Positions 19,594 to 29,684 are shown, counted from the first letter of the stretch. The stretch: DNA of 64,000 nt from Gammaproteobacteria bacterium (GCA_029244985.1 JAQWQD010000070.1:1-64000); one strand, 5' to 3'. The notes: generated from the sequence alone by a model not told the origin. Made by a program: numbers and translations.

Positions 19594-21378
19594 CTAAGTT
19601 CTATAGAGTGGAGGCAGGGCGAAGCGTTTTTCTCTTGTAGCTAATTTGTCAGCAGAGAGTTTTGATCTCCGTAACTGAGAAACATCGTTGAGAAATTCTG
19701 AAGGGTTAAAGTCCTTAGCTAGCTTTCTTCCGTCAGCATTGTTGAAAAGGTCAGTTTGAATTTGGGTGACATATTTATGCAATTCAGTACATTCTCTTTG
19801 CTGTAATACATCATCCATGGTTATTACGACTCTTGTATCCAAGAAATGGTTGCACCATTGAGTTAATGCTTCTCTGATACTATTTAAGTCGGATTTCCGG
19901 CAGGCTGACTGGAGTAGTTTAAAGGCTGTGCGCTCATTATTTACTGGGCTATACCTAGCTTCGAATCTTTCTCGTTTGTCTGCCATGTAGTCGCTAATCT
20001 CTTTGGTGTGTGGCGCAATTACTAGGCGGTAAATGCTGTAAGCTACAATAAGAAAGGCGAGGGCGATGAAGTAGTTCATCCAGGATGCATCGACTTCAAT
20101 AAACTCGGCTTCGCCTTGTTCGTCGATCATGTCTTGATCGACTACTGGTGCAGAAGCGAGCAATTCTTCGATGTTCTCTGAGCTCAATAATGCTTGTTCT
20201 GATGGGATATCCCCCTCGATAGTAGCAACTTGAATTCGCGTTGCAGGGACGATCGTTGACTCTATTTGGTCTGTATTTATGTTCCACCATGGGATAGTAA
20301 TTTGCGGAATCTCTATTTCGCCGGAAGTTATTGGAACAATGGTTGAGGATTCAATGCGGGTGCCGACAATACTTCCATCGACAAATGTTCGTTGAATATC
20401 AGGTGGTTCTGAGTAGACATTGACACCTTCGAACTCTTCGGGAGTAAAAGGTGGAAGGACTGCGCCGTCGAGTCCATCTGCTACCATCGTTATTGTTCGG
20501 ACGACAGAATCGCCGACTCTCAAATTGGTAATATCAGTACTAAACTCTTCTTCGAGTGTCAGATTGCTAACAGGTAGCCAAAAATTTTCCCCTTGAACCG
20601 CTGATGGTCTTTCGTCCACATTGATAGTTATTCCATCAATAAATGCGGTTACCCTGCGTGTGTTTAGGTTTCGAAACACAAAGTTACTTGACCCATCGGT
20701 AACTTCACCCCTGAATAATATGTCAGGAATTTCTAATGGACCACTGCGCTGCGGGAAGATGACATAGCGTTTTTCATAAACCCCGAATCGTACACCTTCG
20801 ATTAGTTCTTCGTACTGATTAGGAGATCCAATCAGCTGAATAACCGTATCGGGCATTTCCAGCTCTGTAAATTGCGGATTTCTAATTCCATTAATGGTGT
20901 AGAAGAGGCGAACGGTAAATAATAGTTGCTCTTGAACATAGACTGAATCTTTGTTGACCTCGATATTCAAGTATAATTCGTCGCTGTTCTGATTAGATCG
21001 TGGACCTTCGTTTACAACAGAAATTACAATTGGGTCCGTTACAGCATTGTTTACTTCTATTGAGGGTATCGTAAGCTCTCCCTCAGCGAGAGGAAAGAGG
21101 GTGACGATGTAGTCTGTCCATGATTCGACGGAGCCATTCACGCTTCGAATTTGACTAGAGGTGCGAGTACCTAAAACATCAAATTCATCAGTTAGAGGGG
21201 TTAGGTCTAATTGCATCCCCTGGCGTTGGTCAAATACCCGAATGGTATAAGTTAAAGTCTCTCCCCGGGCTAATTCATTGCGATCGACTGTTACTTCTAC
21301 TTCCTGGGCATTCGCGGCAAAAGTGATTAAGAATAGAGGGAGTAGCAAGAGTTGGAGGACTTTGGTCATGTACTTCAC
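19594..21378 (-). CDS. batD: BatD-like periplasmic/membrane protein
   Basis: Last gene of the Bat operon. A signal peptide at residues 1-24 ([15 protein letters not shown]) is followed by a large beta-rich region starting with [20 protein letters not shown], typical of BatD/oxygen-tolerance proteins. One membrane helix lies at about 437-455 ([18 protein letters not shown]), then a cytoplasmic C-terminal domain of about 130 residues. Length is 594. The GTG start overlaps the upstream stop; ATG at 21369 is an alternative. BatD probably works with the von Willebrand proteins upstream. The exact function is not established. Confidence 0.85.
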   Translation of the reverse strand: MKYMTKVLQLLLLPLFLITFAANAQEVEVTVDRNELARGETLTYTIRVFDQRQGMQLDLTPLTDEFDVLGTRTSSQIRSVNGSVESWTDYIVTLFPLAEGELTIPSIEVNNAVTDPIVISVVNEGPRSNQNSDELYLNIEVNKDSVYVQEQLLFTVRLFYTINGIRNPQFTELEMPDTVIQLIGSPNQYEELIEGVRFGVYEKRYVIFPQRSGPLEIPDILFRGEVTDGSSNFVFRNLNTRRVTAFIDGITINVDERPSAVQGENFWLPVSNLTLEEEFSTDITNLRVGDSVVRTITMVADGLDGAVLPPFTPEEFEGVNVYSEPPDIQRTFVDGSIVGTRIESSTIVPITSGEIEIPQITIPWWNINTDQIESTIVPATRIQVATIEGDIPSEQALLSSENIEELLASAPVVDQDMIDEQGEAEFIEVDASWMNYFIALAFLIVAYSIYRLVIAPHTKEISDYMADKRERFEARYSPVNNERTAFKLLQSACRKSDLNSIREALTQWCNHFLDTRVVITMDDVLQQRECTELHKYVTQIQTDLFNNADGRKLAKDFNPSEFLNDVSQLRRSKLSADKLATREKRFALPPLYRT

Positions 21379-23159
21379 CAGATCTGGCCTCCATTTTGGA
21401 TGCTGTTCGCTGTGCCGTTTAATTGGCGTTGGCGATATTGATAGCGAAATTTCCGACGCAATAGTTCACCAGGGTCATCTTCAATTCTGCGTAACCATTG
21501 TTCGAGTGCTTGCTGCTCTTCAAATTCTTCATTGCTAGATTGACTCGGCGTATTTTGTTCGCTATTTGATTCAGAGCTTTCTTGTTCTTCAGGCGCTTCA
21601 TTTTGTTGCTCGTTTTGTTGCTGATCTTCGTTGCCTTCTTGACTTTCTTGGTCTTGGTTTTCAGAGTTTTCGTTCTGTTCTTCTGATTCGTTTTGCGAAT
21701 TTTGTTCTGACTGGTTTTCTTGGTTTTCACCTTCTTGATTTTCGCCTTGTTCTGACTCTTGTTCTTCAAGGAGTTGTTCGATAATGGTTTTATTGCTTAT
21801 TGCATCTGAATGTTCCGGCTCCAAGCTAATAGCTATATCGTAAGCAGCAATAGCTTCTGCATAATTTCCTGCGAGAGCCAAGGCATTGCCACGATTGTAA
21901 TGTCCATCTGGAGTATCGCTAGCACTAAAGGCGGCTATAGCGGATTCGTAGTCTTGGGCGCGGTAACTTGCTGCACCCCGCCAATCACTCGTGTCAAATA
22001 AAGCAGCAGCAAGGGAATGATCGTTAACTGCAAATGCCTCTGCAGCTTGTTGGTCTTTGGTCTTCCAAAGGTCTCGCCATTCGAAGGCCTGAGCCGGTTG
22101 ACTTGGGAACAGCAGACCACCGCCTGTGAGTAAGACAATGCTAAATAGCCAGCCACGCCGGAAAGTAAATGCAGCAAGCGGTAAAACTAATAATAAGAGA
22201 AAGGGTCCAGCTTCATTCCATACATCGAACTCTTCTTCGACTTCCGTTAGCTCTTGATCATCAAGTAATTGGTTTTCAGATAATAAGAAAGCTAAATCTG
22301 CATTAGAGAGTTGTATGTCGTGATAGCGGCCATTAACTCGATTGGCTAATGATTGCAATACGTTTTTGTTTAGCGTAGGCACCACCATAGCGCCATTTTC
22401 ATCCGTAAGAAAACTACCATCACTTGTGCGGATTGGCGCGCCTTCTTCGGTACCGATGCCCATGACCAATAATTCATAGTCAGTTTCTTCGAGTTGTTCA
22501 GTAATCAGAAGTTCTTGATCGAATCCGCTGATGCCGTCTGTCATTAACATTATCCGCCCGTCTGTGGATTCGACGTCGTCGAGTAAACCTACTGCCATGT
22601 CGATAGCTGACATTGGGTTACTGCCAAACAAAGGCATGATGTTTGGACTAAGTGACGAAACTAAAGCGTCTATGGTCACCACGTCATCCGTTAACGGAGT
22701 AACTGTATGAGAGTCACCTGCATAAACAACTAAGGCAGTCTGTCCTTCCTGACGCAATGCCAAAATATCTCGTAGTTTACGTTTAGCTAAATCGAGACGA
22801 GAGGGGTTATGGTCGGGTGCGAACATGGATAGTGATAGGTCCATTACGATTACCAAAGCATCCTCTCGTTTCTGCACTGGTTGAGGTAATTGCTCCCATA
22901 CCGGTCCGGCCATAGCGACAGTGGATAGTATCCAGGCACAAAATAGAAGTAACAGAGGGGTACGTTGAGCAGCATTTTTGCTGCGATCTAATAAATAGGG
23001 AAGTAGGTTCTTGTCGATAGCCTTATCCCAAGCCGTGACCACCGTATTAATTCGCCACATGGCTATAAAGAATATTAAAGCGGGTATCAGCCCAAGTAAC
23101 CAGATAGGGCGTAGAAAATGGAAATCCTGAACGATGTTTGCGGGGATTAGAATATCCAT
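21375..23159 (-). CDS. BatB/BatC-type fusion: von Willebrand A domain plus TPR
   Basis: Membrane protein with two N-terminal helices (about 18-37 and 66-84) and a VWA domain whose MIDAS motif is DLSLS (about 102-106). Further helices lie near residues 310-345. TPR repeats around 415-470 (GHYNRGNALALAGNYAEAI) precede a long Gln/Glu/Asn/Ser-rich tail at about 470-555 and a short basic end. It therefore combines the BatB VWA and BatC TPR parts, which some bacteria encode separately. The stop is one base before batA's reading frame boundary, so the operon is compact. Role: probably a periplasmic scaffold for stress tolerance, as inferred for Bat proteins. Confidence 0.87.
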   Translation of the reverse strand: MDILIPANIVQDFHFLRPIWLLGLIPALIFFIAMWRINTVVTAWDKAIDKNLLPYLLDRSKNAAQRTPLLLLFCAWILSTVAMAGPVWEQLPQPVQKREDALVIVMDLSLSMFAPDHNPSRLDLAKRKLRDILALRQEGQTALVVYAGDSHTVTPLTDDVVTIDALVSSLSPNIMPLFGSNPMSAIDMAVGLLDDVESTDGRIMLMTDGISGFDQELLITEQLEETDYELLVMGIGTEEGAPIRTSDGSFLTDENGAMVVPTLNKNVLQSLANRVNGRYHDIQLSNADLAFLLSENQLLDDQELTEVEEEFDVWNEAGPFLLLLVLPLAAFTFRRGWLFSIVLLTGGGLLFPSQPAQAFEWRDLWKTKDQQAAEAFAVNDHSLAAALFDTSDWRGAASYRAQDYESAIAAFSASDTPDGHYNRGNALALAGNYAEAIAAYDIAISLEPEHSDAISNKTIIEQLLEEQESEQGENQEGENQENQSEQNSQNESEEQNENSENQDQESQEGNEDQQQNEQQNEAPEEQESSESNSEQNTPSQSSNEEFEEQQALEQWLRRIEDDPGELLRRKFRYQYRQRQLNGTANSIQNGGQIW

Positions 23160-24230
23160 TTAGGCATTCCCACCGCTGGTGGCTACTTTGTTATCTCCTT
23201 CTAGGTCCTCTTCATAATCCTCTATACGTGCTCTTCCTGCCAATGACAGCCAGGGAATAGAAACTAAAGCGAGTATGAAGCTAATGATGATCGAAGCCCC
23301 AAGTGGCCAGTAAAACAAAACGCGGGTAGGGCGATAGGTTTGTTCGTCTTGCTCGATCGCTTCGAGGAGGTCTAACTCTTCATAAATATCGACTAAATCA
23401 TTTACATCGCGAGCGCGAAAATATCGACCACCAGTTGATTCGGCAATGCGAGTTAATACTGCTTCATCAAGTTCGGCAGAAGGATTGATTGCGCGAGCAC
23501 CAAAGAATGTTCGTTGCACTACCTGATCCGCACCTATACCAATTGTATATATCTTAATATTTTCCTGCTGTGCTAATTGACCTGCTTGTTCTGGTGAAAC
23601 CGCGCCCGCATTATTTACTCCATCGGTCAGCAGTACTAGTACACGGCTATTTTCCGGACGCGTGCGAAGATGAATGACCGCGAGCCCAATAGCATCCCCA
23701 ATTGCTGTAGCCGACTCTTCGATGATGCCTATCTCCGCTTCTTCCAATAAAGTGCCAACGGTTCCACGGTCGAAAGTAAGCGGTGCTTGAATGTAGGCGT
23801 GAGCGGCAAAAAGGATAAGACCAAGGCGGTCGCCTTCTCTGCGCTCAACGAAATCACCGACCACAGCTTTTACCACGTCGATTCGGGAGGCTTGGCGATT
23901 ACCAACGACCATATCTTGAGCTTCCATACTCCCCGAGATATCCACTGACAACATCAGGTCTCTGCCTGTAGAGGGCAATTGGACAGGCTCGCCCAGCCAC
24001 TGTGGCCTGCTCGCAGCAAGTATGATTAGCAACCAAATCAAAGTGCAGCAAATGAGATTTAGTAAACGGCCGCTAGATAAGTTTTCATTGTCTGACTGAA
24101 GACGCGATAATACTCTAAAAAAGGGTACATAGAGTGCCGCGTCTTGTCTTGGAGCTCGAGCAAAAAGCTTATATATAAGAATGGGTAAGGGCAGAACTAG
24201 AAAGACCCAGGGCCACGTGAATTCAAGCAT
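23160..24230 (-). CDS. batA: BatA-like von Willebrand factor A protein
   Basis: Inner-membrane protein of 356 residues. A membrane helix lies at about 7-23 and a second at about 57-73. The VWA domain carries a complete MIDAS start DISGSMEAQDM and LTDGVNNAG. A final helix lies at about 308-328. VWA domains bind partner proteins through a metal ion. The start overlaps the DUF4381 gene by eight bases, and the stop is directly followed by the BatB/C-type gene. Function is inferred from the operon: MoxR ATPases commonly act with VWA proteins. Confidence 0.88.
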   Translation of the reverse strand: MLEFTWPWVFLVLPLPILIYKLFARAPRQDAALYVPFFRVLSRLQSDNENLSSGRLLNLICCTLIWLLIILAASRPQWLGEPVQLPSTGRDLMLSVDISGSMEAQDMVVGNRQASRIDVVKAVVGDFVERREGDRLGLILFAAHAYIQAPLTFDRGTVGTLLEEAEIGIIEESATAIGDAIGLAVIHLRTRPENSRVLVLLTDGVNNAGAVSPEQAGQLAQQENIKIYTIGIGADQVVQRTFFGARAINPSAELDEAVLTRIAESTGGRYFRARDVNDLVDIYEELDLLEAIEQDEQTYRPTRVLFYWPLGASIIISFILALVSIPWLSLAGRARIEDYEEDLEGDNKVATSGGNA

Positions 24231-24759
24231 TAGCTGCTGAATCCTGCTGGTCTGAGTCGGTCTGTTTTCCTAAATAAAGACTCTTGATCCATGCTTTTCC
24301 AAGACTGTTCATTTTAACTACGTCAACTTCACAATGTGTTTGAAAACGCCCGAAGCTCAGGGCTGAGGCAATTTCTTCATTTAGCTCGGAAGAGTCTCCT
24401 TTTTGTCTTATAAAATCAACCCAAGCTTTGCCGCCGAGACTGGCAACTTTAGCATGAGGAAAATGCACTAACGCAACTCGCCGCATGACAGAATTCACTT
24501 CATTTACATAGCGCATTTGATTGCTGGGGTCGGTGGAATCGCTTTCAGCAAGTTGCAAATAACAGTTTTCGAGCTCTATTAATGCGTGTCGGCAAACTTG
24601 CTGTAAATTTCTAAATTGAATAAATCGGAGAGACAGGAATATCCCTCCTGCCAATAGCATAAAGGCGAGTATCCACCACCCAGGTGCGGGCGGCCAATAG
24701 CTGATTTCAACTGGCAGATGAATATCTGCGAGTTGTTCTAATAACTCTTCGCTATCCAT
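24223..24759 (-). CDS. DUF4381 domain-containing membrane protein
   Basis: Protein of 178 residues with one membrane helix at about 29-47, preceded by a PPAPGWWILA motif typical of DUF4381. The C-terminal cytoplasmic part contains a YVNEVNSVMRRVAL and GKAWVDFI pattern shared by the family. It lies between the DUF58 gene (22-base overlap) and batA (8-base overlap), the usual place in gammaproteobacterial MoxR/Bat operons. No enzymatic motif is seen; probably an adaptor. Confidence 0.82.
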   Translation of the reverse strand: MDSEELLEQLADIHLPVEISYWPPAPGWWILAFMLLAGGIFLSLRFIQFRNLQQVCRHALIELENCYLQLAESDSTDPSNQMRYVNEVNSVMRRVALVHFPHAKVASLGGKAWVDFIRQKGDSSELNEEIASALSFGRFQTHCEVDVVKMNSLGKAWIKSLYLGKQTDSDQQDSAANA

Positions 24760-25718
24760 TGTCGAATTTGCTCCACCACGAGCTGGTTGGTCCGCATTTT
24801 GATCAATTGGATCTGTAATTTATCAAGTTCACCACCAAGGTGCTCGATACGCTCATGGAATTGTTCTCGATATCGTATTCTTGCCTTGCTGTTGTGAGTA
24901 TTTAAGGCTCCTTTGCGGTTGCCATCGGTAATGCTATAGATGCCAGGAACAGGTAAAGATTCCTCTAAAGCGTCATATACCAAGCAACAAATTACATTGT
25001 TATGGCGAGACAGTTGATTAAGATATTGCAGTGCTTTTTCATCTAAGCTGACGAAATCTGAAATTATATACAGAGTGCTGCCGGGTTTTGTAATTCGTCG
25101 AATTTGCCCAAGAGCGTGGGCTAAACCGGGACGAAAACTAGAATCTGTTGGCTCCTGATTCTCTGGGTCTCCGATCTCGGTGAGTTTCTGGTTGTATTGG
25201 AAAACCTGATTTAGTAAATGCAACGCTGAACGACGGCTTCGTTTTGGGCGTACCAAACTGGAGTCCACATCCGAAAAAACAAGACCACCGACCCGATCAC
25301 CATTATCGATGGCAAGCCAGCAGAAGAGCGCTGCTGCTTGCGCTGCAATAACTGATTTAAAGGCAATCTGGCTGCCAAAATACATATTATGAGTTTGATC
25401 TACTGCGATGATGACGGGCCTTTCTCGTTCTTCCCTGAATACCTTGGTGAATGGACGACCTGTGCGCGCGGTGACACGCCAATCGATTAAGCGTATATCA
25501 TCCCCTGCCTGATAGGGTCTAAACTCTTCAAAATCGATTCCACGACCTCTCATCTTGGATAGATGCAGTCCGGAGATCCCCGCAATAGACCTAGTATGGG
25601 CAACGTATTCTAAATTTTTAGCAGCATAGCGCTGCACTAGCAAATGTTGCAGGCTAATTACAGCCCCTTTGCTCTGGTAGCGTGACTGGTGCGGGTCAAT
25701 TTGAATCTTCGCCGACAT
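24738..25718 (-). CDS. DUF58 domain-containing protein
   Basis: Cytoplasmic protein of 326 residues with the DUF58 hallmark GRGIDFEEFRPYQAGDD followed by RLIDWRVTARTGRPFTK. The second half is VWA-like (PVIIAVDQTHNM). DUF58 proteins almost always sit beside a MoxR ATPase, as here, and are thought to be its partners. It overlaps the DUF4381 gene by 22 bases and starts 18 bases after the MoxR stop. Confidence 0.9.
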   Translation of the reverse strand: MSAKIQIDPHQSRYQSKGAVISLQHLLVQRYAAKNLEYVAHTRSIAGISGLHLSKMRGRGIDFEEFRPYQAGDDIRLIDWRVTARTGRPFTKVFREERERPVIIAVDQTHNMYFGSQIAFKSVIAAQAAALFCWLAIDNGDRVGGLVFSDVDSSLVRPKRSRRSALHLLNQVFQYNQKLTEIGDPENQEPTDSSFRPGLAHALGQIRRITKPGSTLYIISDFVSLDEKALQYLNQLSRHNNVICCLVYDALEESLPVPGIYSITDGNRKGALNTHNSKARIRYREQFHERIEHLGGELDKLQIQLIKMRTNQLVVEQIRQWIAKSY

Positions 25719-25736
25719 TAGCGCGTCCTTGCAGGT

Positions 25737-26696
25737 TTAAGCTGAAGGCACACGTTCGCGAATTGTCTCTAAAACCTTGTCTGGGGTCACCCCACTGGCT
25801 TCAGCCTCGAAGCTTAGCAATATACGGTGGCGTAGCACGTCAAACATGATTTCCTGGACATCGTCAGGGCTAACAAAATCGCGTCCTTGGATCCAGGAAT
25901 AAGCTCTTGCGCATCGATCGAGTGAAATTGTTCCTCGGGGGCTGGCACCATATTCCAGCCATGAAGCCAGGTCGTCTCCATAAAGTTGAGGTTGTCGAGA
26001 TGCCATAATTAGCTGGATTATGTATTCCTCAACTTCAGGAGCCATGTGCATGGATAGTATTTCTTGACGGGCCTCGAATAGATCTTCTTGAGCAATTTGT
26101 TTTGGCGGCTCGCTTTGTTGATTTTGTGCCTCGCTTCTAACCAAATGTAAAATGTCTCGTTCTGCTTCGATAGCTGGATAGTCAATAGTGGCGTGCATTA
26201 GGAACCTGTCTAGCTGAGCTTCGGGCAGCGGATATGTTCCCTCTTGCTCGATAGGATTTTGTGTTGCCATAACAAGAAAAAGAGGTGGCAAGGTAAAGGA
26301 TTCTCTGCCAACACTAACTTGACGTTCTCCCATGGCTTCTAGTAGCGCAGATTGCACTTTGGCTGGAGCCCGGTTGATTTCATCGGCCAGCACTAAGTTA
26401 TGGAATATAGGGCCCTGTTGAAAGCGGAAAGAACCATCTTCGGGTCTAAATACTTCAGTGCCCGTTATATCACTTGGCAATAAATCAGGCGTGAATTGTA
26501 TTCTATGGAAATCGCCTTCGACGGCTCGAGAGAGATCTTTAATAGCTTTAGTTTTCGCTAGACCAGGAGCCCCCTCAACGAGTAAATGCCCATCGGCCAA
26601 TAATGCAATTAACAAACGATCAAGTAGACGTTCTTGTCCTATGATTTGTTGAGATAACCAGCTTTTTAACTCTGTTATTATTCCATGATGGCTCAT
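25737..26696 (-). CDS. MoxR-family AAA+ ATPase
   Basis: First gene of the Bat operon. Walker A is GAPGLAKT (about residues 39-46), Walker B is LVLADEINRAPAKVQ, and sensor region ATQNPIEQEGTYPLPEAQLDRFLM follows. These are MoxR/AAA_3 signatures. Length is 319. MoxR proteins act as chaperone-like ATPases that mature or activate VWA-containing partners, four of which follow in the operon. The 270 bases upstream contain the divergent promoters for this operon and the glutaredoxin-like gene; I saw no other gene there. Confidence 0.93.
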   Translation of the reverse strand: MSHHGIITELKSWLSQQIIGQERLLDRLLIALLADGHLLVEGAPGLAKTKAIKDLSRAVEGDFHRIQFTPDLLPSDITGTEVFRPEDGSFRFQQGPIFHNLVLADEINRAPAKVQSALLEAMGERQVSVGRESFTLPPLFLVMATQNPIEQEGTYPLPEAQLDRFLMHATIDYPAIEAERDILHLVRSEAQNQQSEPPKQIAQEDLFEARQEILSMHMAPEVEEYIIQLIMASRQPQLYGDDLASWLEYGASPRGTISLDRCARAYSWIQGRDFVSPDDVQEIMFDVLRHRILLSFEAEASGVTPDKVLETIRERVPSA

Positions 26697-26966
26697 ATGA
26701 AGAATTCTCTGTTATAAATGGACCACGTAACGCGAAGACAGGGATTGTAAACGTTTTATAAGGGATGTCTAGACGAACATTGTATCGGAATGTAGCGCAT
26801 CTGCAGGGATGTAGCTCTTTTTTGGTAGTGCTAATCTAAACCTTTTTAAGTCAGTCAACATTCTAATTTGTTGGATTTTTACATGTTCAAAAGAGGGAAG
26901 GGCTATGAGCGGGCAGATCAAGCTGGTAATTGATATTAGCCTTTGCTCCGGGCATGCTAGTAAGTA

Positions 26967-27200
26967 ATGCATGCTCTGATCTTATATACCACCGACGGCT
27001 GTCATCTGTGCGAATTGGCGGAAAATTTACTGATTGAATTGGAATTTTTCAAAGAATTTCATCTCGAGTCAATTGATATCAGCGCAGATGAATCATTGGT
27101 GAAAAGTTATGGGGTTAGGATTCCGGTGGTTAAGAATAAGCAAACCAATAAAGAAATAGGTTGGCCATTTCAATTGGAAGATCTTCTTAATTTATGTTGA
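26967..27200 (+). CDS. Glutaredoxin-like protein (DUF836 type)
   Basis: Small thioredoxin-fold protein of 77 residues. It starts with ALILYTTDGCHLCELAE, containing the CxxC active site (CHLC) at about residues 13-16. A cis-Pro is in GVRIPVV, as in the DUF836/glutaredoxin-like family. The sixth beta-strand region ends with GWPFQLEDLL. It probably takes part in disulfide exchange in the cytoplasm; the substrate is unknown. It stands alone and converges with tatD. Confidence 0.85.
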   Translation: MHALILYTTDGCHLCELAENLLIELEFFKEFHLESIDISADESLVKSYGVRIPVVKNKQTNKEIGWPFQLEDLLNLC

Positions 27201-27324
27201 TGTACCAAGGTTCGGGGCGGAAACGAAATGATCTTTAATTTAAAGGATCGATTATCATTATTGTGATAAGAATGTCCTGGAGGAGCGAGAGAACGAGGCG
27301 TTCGAGAAAGATTGCTGCTATCTC

Positions 27325-28137
27325 CTATGCGGTTGTTAGGGGCAAACTCACGGGCAGCCTAAACAGGCGGATTGCGTTCTCTGTGGAGCTCTTCACCACA
27401 TCGGCTAACTCTCGATCGCTATGCTGAGCAATGCTTTTGGCAACTTCAATTAAGTGAGCCGGCTCGTTTCTGCGGGATTTTGGTTTCGGGTGCAGGCTGC
27501 GAGGCAGTAAATAAGGAGAGTCGGTTTCTATAAGAAGTCGATCTTTGGGAATCTTGTATACGGCTCGTTGTAGTTCTTGCCCCCGTCTTTCATCACAAAT
27601 CCAGCCAGTGATGCCGATATACATGTCTAATTCTAGATAATCATGCAATGCTCGAGCAGTATCGGTAAAGCAGTGGACAACCCCACCCACTAAATTAGGT
27701 CGGTATTTCTGCAGCAAAGGAAGAAACTCGTCGTGAGCATCTCTTTGGTGCAAGAAAATGGGCTTTTGTAACTCTGCGGCCAACTCTAGATGATGCTCAA
27801 AAATCCGTAATTGATCTTCTTTCGCTGAAAAATTCCGATTGAAATCAAGTCCTGTCTCTCCAATCGCGGCAACATGATCAGCACAACTGAGGAATTTTGC
27901 AGCAGACAGTTCGATTGAGCTAACGGATTTGGCGATATGAGGATGAAAACCAACGGTGCTACTGAAAAAGTCAGGTTGTTTCGCTGCCATCTTTTGAGCG
28001 GCTTTACTGGTAGCCAAGTCTGTTCCTGTAAGGATGATATGGCTCAGTTTTGCTGATTTGGCGTCAGCAACGACCTGCTCAAAATCATTCTCGAATGATT
28101 CGTGAGTGAGATTTGCTCCGATATCTATTAGCTGCAT
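27325..28137 (-). CDS. tatD: TatD family 3'-5' exonuclease/metal-dependent hydrolase
   Basis: Amidohydrolase-fold DNase of 270 residues. It opens with IDIGANLTHESFENDF, the TatD-proper form of the metal motif as in E. coli TatD, rather than DTHCH. Other ligand motifs are GETGLDFNRNFS, FLHQRDAHDE, VVHCFTDTA and IETDSPYLLPR. The family degrades DNA and RNA 3' to 5' and helps repair oxidative damage. It is not near tatABC here. Confidence 0.9.
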   Translation of the reverse strand: MQLIDIGANLTHESFENDFEQVVADAKSAKLSHIILTGTDLATSKAAQKMAAKQPDFFSSTVGFHPHIAKSVSSIELSAAKFLSCADHVAAIGETGLDFNRNFSAKEDQLRIFEHHLELAAELQKPIFLHQRDAHDEFLPLLQKYRPNLVGGVVHCFTDTARALHDYLELDMYIGITGWICDERRGQELQRAVYKIPKDRLLIETDSPYLLPRSLHPKPKSRRNEPAHLIEVAKSIAQHSDRELADVVKSSTENAIRLFRLPVSLPLTTA

Positions 28138-28274
28138 AGTTCTTAATGTCGGAAAAACGCCAGAGTCTAACTGAAGCGACTTGGCATCGCTACTGGATCA
28201 CAAACGAGGATCCTAGATATTAATGTGCTTATACCGGATAATATGTTGCTAGCTATTTTTACAACTGAGATATT

Positions 28275-29327
28275 TTGGAATTGGACGCGAAGGTGAATAA
28301 GAAAGCCCTCAATTGGGCTCAATTAGGTTTTCAGTATTCAAAAACTGATTATCGGTTTACTGCAACCTATGAAAATGGGACTTGGAATGCAGGGTCTTTA
28401 GTTGATGACGAAATGATATTAGTTCATGAAGGCGCGCCATCACTGCATTATGCGCAACAATGTTTCGAGGGTATGAAAGCTCAATCCGCTGAAGATGGCC
28501 GAGTGTTGTTGTTCCGCCCAGATTTAAATAGCGAGCGCATGAATTTAACTACACAGCGGCTATTGATGCCTGAAGTCCCAAAGCGATTGTTTATTAGGGC
28601 TATTGAAGAAACGGTTCGTGCTAACTCAGCTTGGATTCCTCCTTATGGGTCAGGTGCTTCTTTATATATACGGCCGATGTTAATTGGTGTTGGTGAAAAT
28701 CTTGGGCTTAACCCTGCCCAGCAGTATGAATTCCGAGTATTTGTGTCGCCGGTAGGTCCCTATTATAAAGATGCAGGATTGGCTGTGATCAGCCTTGCGG
28801 TTTCAGAGATGGATCGCGCTGCACCAGCAGGAACTGGTAGTTTTAAAGCAGGTGCTAATTATGCTGGGGGGCTATTGGCCACCTTGAAAGCAAAGGAATT
28901 AGGTGCCAATGAAGCTTTATATTTAGATTCGGCAGAGCATCGTTATATTGATGAAGCTGGATCAGCGAATATTGTCATTGCAATGAAAGATGGTTCTTTT
29001 ATAACACCTTCCTCAAACGCAATTCTGCCAAGTATCACGCGACGGTCATTAATGCATTTGGCTGGCAAACAGCTATCTATGAAAACTGAAGAGCGTCCGA
29101 TTGACTTGCGTAAAGAGTTTGCACAATTCGAAGAGGTTGCAGCCTGCGGCACAGCTGCTGTGTTATCACCGGTTGGAAAGATTTGGTTTGATAAAAAATG
29201 GCACACTGTTTGTCAAGATGGTCAAACTGTTGGACCTATCATGCAAGAAATGTATGACCTGTTAGTGGGCATTCAAAAAGGTGAGCTTGCAGACAATTTT
29301 AACTGGTTACATGAAGTGGAAATCTAA
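28275..29327 (+). CDS. ilvE: Branched-chain amino acid aminotransferase IlvE
   Basis: Fold-type IV PLP enzyme that makes leucine, isoleucine and valine from their 2-oxo acids. It contains CFEGMKAQ, RPMLIG and the PLP Lys in GTGSFKAGANYAGG. The EAGSANIVIAMKDG and AACGTAAVLSPVG blocks are also present. Length 350 and overall pattern match the longer class-II-like BCATs rather than the 309-residue E. coli IlvE. The start is TTG; GTG 28293 is another option. It provides the last step of the pathway served by leuCD in this window. Confidence 0.93.
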   Translation: MELDAKVNKKALNWAQLGFQYSKTDYRFTATYENGTWNAGSLVDDEMILVHEGAPSLHYAQQCFEGMKAQSAEDGRVLLFRPDLNSERMNLTTQRLLMPEVPKRLFIRAIEETVRANSAWIPPYGSGASLYIRPMLIGVGENLGLNPAQQYEFRVFVSPVGPYYKDAGLAVISLAVSEMDRAAPAGTGSFKAGANYAGGLLATLKAKELGANEALYLDSAEHRYIDEAGSANIVIAMKDGSFITPSSNAILPSITRRSLMHLAGKQLSMKTEERPIDLRKEFAQFEEVAACGTAAVLSPVGKIWFDKKWHTVCQDGQTVGPIMQEMYDLLVGIQKGELADNFNWLHEVEI

Positions 29328-29684
29328 ATCTTTTAATTGGTTCTTTAAAAACATCGTCTTTGAAATATTTAGGCGCCATGTAACATTTTTTTACCTTAAA
29401 TTATGAGTAGCTGTTAGCAGTATTATCTCGTCTAATGTCTCCTGACATTTGGTCGAGTAAGGTTAAGTGGTTTTTCTTGCCTTGGTAAGGAAATCTTCTA
29501 ATTCCTCCCTTTCATTTGCATACATTTGGCTCATTCGAGTTATCTCTATTTCAAATTGTTGTGTATTTTTTTAAGAGAAAACTTGACCGGGCGGAAACTT
29601 GGCCTTATATATGTGCGCTGTTTGAGGTGGCAGAATTCAATTTTGCTCAATTTTTCAACAACTCCTTAGTAAGCAAATCATTAG
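29328..29684. other. Intergenic region ilvE-topA
   Basis: 357 bases, AT-rich, with no terminator or known RNA recognised. It contains the topA leader and one short reverse open frame with protein-like composition (29463-29534, listed separately). Confidence 0.6.
29463..29534 (-). CDS. Possible small ORF or gene remnant (23 residues)
   Basis: Reverse-strand frame beginning MSQMYANEREELEDFL and ending at TAA. The frame is open for about ten more codons upstream (QQFEIEITR) before a stop. Composition is strongly helix-forming and charged, unlike translated AT-rich spacer. A GAGA element lies about nine bases before the ATG. It may be a microprotein or the tail of a lost gene. No family recognised. 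Confidence 0.25.
   Translation of the reverse strand: MSQMYANEREELEDFLTKARKTT

Noticed and set aside
21419-21769. Lys/Asn-rich reverse frame within the BatB/C-type gene
   Set aside because: A shifted reading of the Gln/Glu/Asn low-complexity tail, not a separate gene.
26769-26972. 67-codon reverse frame between MoxR and the glutaredoxin-like gene
   Set aside because: No ribosome site or recognisable composition, and it occupies the divergent promoter region.
27208-27268. Imperfect dyads between the glutaredoxin-like gene and tatD as a two-way terminator
   Set aside because: Stems are short, AT-rich and bulged, and no T-run follows on either strand.
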